From Anaerolineae bacterium (GTDB taxonomy: Bacteria; Chloroflexota; Anaerolineae; Aggregatilineales; Phototrophicaceae): a stretch of 7,370 nt of DNA. This document shows positions 6,670-7,370 of the stretch, piece by piece (position 1 is the stretch's first letter; every line of letters begins with the position of its first letter). The notes beneath the pieces are model-generated. The model saw only the letters and a list, made by a program, of their open reading frames with translations. It searched no databases and was not told the origin of the DNA. A program made the translations under genes and the position numbers. The stretch is from NCBI GenBank assembly GCA_028284565.1, contig JANQRM010000332.1, positions 1-7,370 of the forward strand, in the 5' to 3' direction.

Positions 6670-6720
6670 TGTAAGGGCGTACAGCTGTTGCGGTAGATAC
6701 AGCAATTCTACGCCCTTACA
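6670..6720. repeat. Perfect 12-bp inverted repeat forming a 51-base hairpin (REP/MITE-like)
   Basis: TGTAAGGGCGTA (6670-6681) is the exact reverse complement of TACGCCCTTACA (6709-6720). Inside, GCTGT (6684-6688) can pair with ACAGC (6699-6703), leaving a ten-base loop and a small asymmetric internal loop. It sits in the 103-base gap between two convergent genes. Neither strand has a T-run after the stem, so it is not a classical intrinsic terminator, although it could still stop or protect both transcripts. The G-rich/C-rich termini resemble short dispersed palindromes (REP- or MITE-like) of GC-moderate environmental bacteria. No target duplication is evident at its edges. Confidence 0.7.
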
Positions 6721-6735
6721 CAAGTCTAAGTCAAT

Positions 6736-7370
6736 TTACCGTGATGCGCCGAATCCTGAGAGGTCGCTGTCTTCATTGTAGCTCGTGCCGTCGGGCAATG
6801 TTGCGCCGAGTAGCTTGGCTCCACGCAGGTTCGCCCCACCCAGATTGGCATAGTGCAAGTTGGTGTTTTGCAGGTTGGCGTTCTCCAAATTGGCACTCGC
6901 CAGATTCGCCCCACTCAAGTTTGCGCCTTCTAGGCTAGCATCTTGCAGGTTGGCATTGATGAGATTCACACCACCCATATCCGCTTCCCGCAGGTTCGCA
7001 CCGATGAAGCGAGCATCAATCAAGATAGAGCCAGCGAACGATGCACCTGCCAGATTGCGATGACTGAAATCAGCCCCTTGTAGATTCTGTCCAGCTAGGT
7101 TGTCGAGTTCGTCTTCAATTTCGATATCGAATTCTTCTTCCTCGGCTTGTTCCGGTTGGCGTTTGCGCTTTTCGATAATCGCCCCGAATGGTCGCAAATC
7201 ATCGGGCGATTCGAGCTTGCGTCCGTTGGGAAGGCGGACTCGGTTCAGGTTCGCATCCGTGAATTTCGCCCCTTCGATATGTGCGCCTCGCAGATTGACG
7301 GAGTCCAGATTCGCCCCTGATAAATCGGCATTTTGCAGATGTGCGCCTTGTAGTGTCGCTTCGGTCAAGT
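6736..7370 (-). CDS. Pentapeptide-repeat protein, partial at its N-terminus
   Basis: 211 codons are visible and the stop TAA is at 6738-6736. The gene runs off the right edge: the first complete codon (TTG, Leu) falls in the middle of a pentapeptide, and the two bases before it (AC) fit Asn or Asp, as in A-N/D-L, so TTG is not a true start. Repeats of the A(D/N)LxxA type occupy residues about 1-46 (TLQGA HLQNA DLSGA NLDSV ...) and 91-190 (about 20 pentapeptides, or five coils). Such repeats fold into a right-handed square beta-helix. Known members include gyrase-protecting Qnr/MfpA proteins, but most have no known role. Between the blocks lie a basic KRKR and an acidic EEEEFDIEIEDELD stretch (64-90), probably flexible. 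Each block ends in the same cap, LP(N/D)G followed twelve residues later by FGA. No signal peptide can be judged because the start is missing. Function cannot be assigned. Confidence 0.93.
   Translation of the reverse strand, partial: LTEATLQGAHLQNADLSGANLDSVNLRGAHIEGAKFTDANLNRVRLPNGRKLESPDDLRPFGAIIEKRKRQPEQAEEEEFDIEIEDELDNLAGQNLQGADFSHRNLAGASFAGSILIDARFIGANLREADMGGVNLINANLQDASLEGANLSGANLASANLENANLQNTNLHYANLGGANLRGAKLLGATLPDGTSYNEDSDLSGFGASR

Noticed and set aside
6670..6720. Calling the 12-bp inverted repeat a classical bidirectional intrinsic terminator
   Set aside because: Neither strand has a T-run after the stem. It is recorded as a repeat, with termination left as a possibility.
6741..7063. 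Plus-strand frames opposite the pentapeptide-repeat gene
   Set aside because: The repetitive 15-base pattern of the minus-strand gene keeps other frames open; the translations are low-complexity mirror images of the repeats.
6736..7370. The repeated 15-base units as a CRISPR or tandem DNA repeat
   Set aside because: The period is exactly five codons, in frame with A-D/N-L-x-x units, so it reflects pentapeptide coding rather than a DNA array.

Overview
The window is bacterial and densely coded, with seven protein genes and no RNA gene, transposase or CRISPR array that I can see. GC content is moderate. Hand counts of single 60-base lines gave 50-53% in the epimerase, gnd and the gene after it, and 38-42% in the SDR gene and the 5766-6632 gene. 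Shine-Dalgarno sites are good (GGAGG, AGGAG, AAGGA) and GTG starts are common. The mix of an HpnA-like epimerase, a pentapeptide-repeat protein, a DUF6915-like protein and a REP-like GGGCGTA/TACGCCC hairpin would fit an environmental bacterium such as a Chloroflexota (Anaerolineae-type) member. That placement is a low-confidence inference; no marker gene is present.

Left part (1-1353, minus strand): an extended SDR / NAD-dependent epimerase gene is followed 66 bases later by the 5' end of a secreted PHB-depolymerase-like esterase that runs off the left edge. A roughly 200-base divergent intergenic region (1354-1556) contains a near-palindrome and a matching half-site.

Middle (1557-3585, plus strand): a retinol-dehydrogenase-like short-chain reductase, then an AraC-family regulator with an arabinose-binding-type N-terminal domain. 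This looks like a small metabolic module with its own regulator.

Right part (3586-6632, plus strand): a near-consensus extended -10 promoter precedes gnd (NADP-type decarboxylating 6-phosphogluconate dehydrogenase). After gnd come, at 8-base spacings, a DUF6915-like protein with an extra C-terminal half and then an unrecognised 288-residue acidic protein. The three are probably co-transcribed.

Right edge: a perfect 12-bp inverted repeat (6670-6720) lies between this operon and a convergent minus-strand pentapeptide-repeat gene that is open at the window edge and is built from two repeat modules, each closed by the same cap motif.

I do not see a clearly novel defence or mobile system. The observations most worth a second look are the two uncharacterised proteins coupled to gnd, the duplicated pentapeptide module, the REP-like hairpin and the candidate operator sites upstream of the SDR gene.
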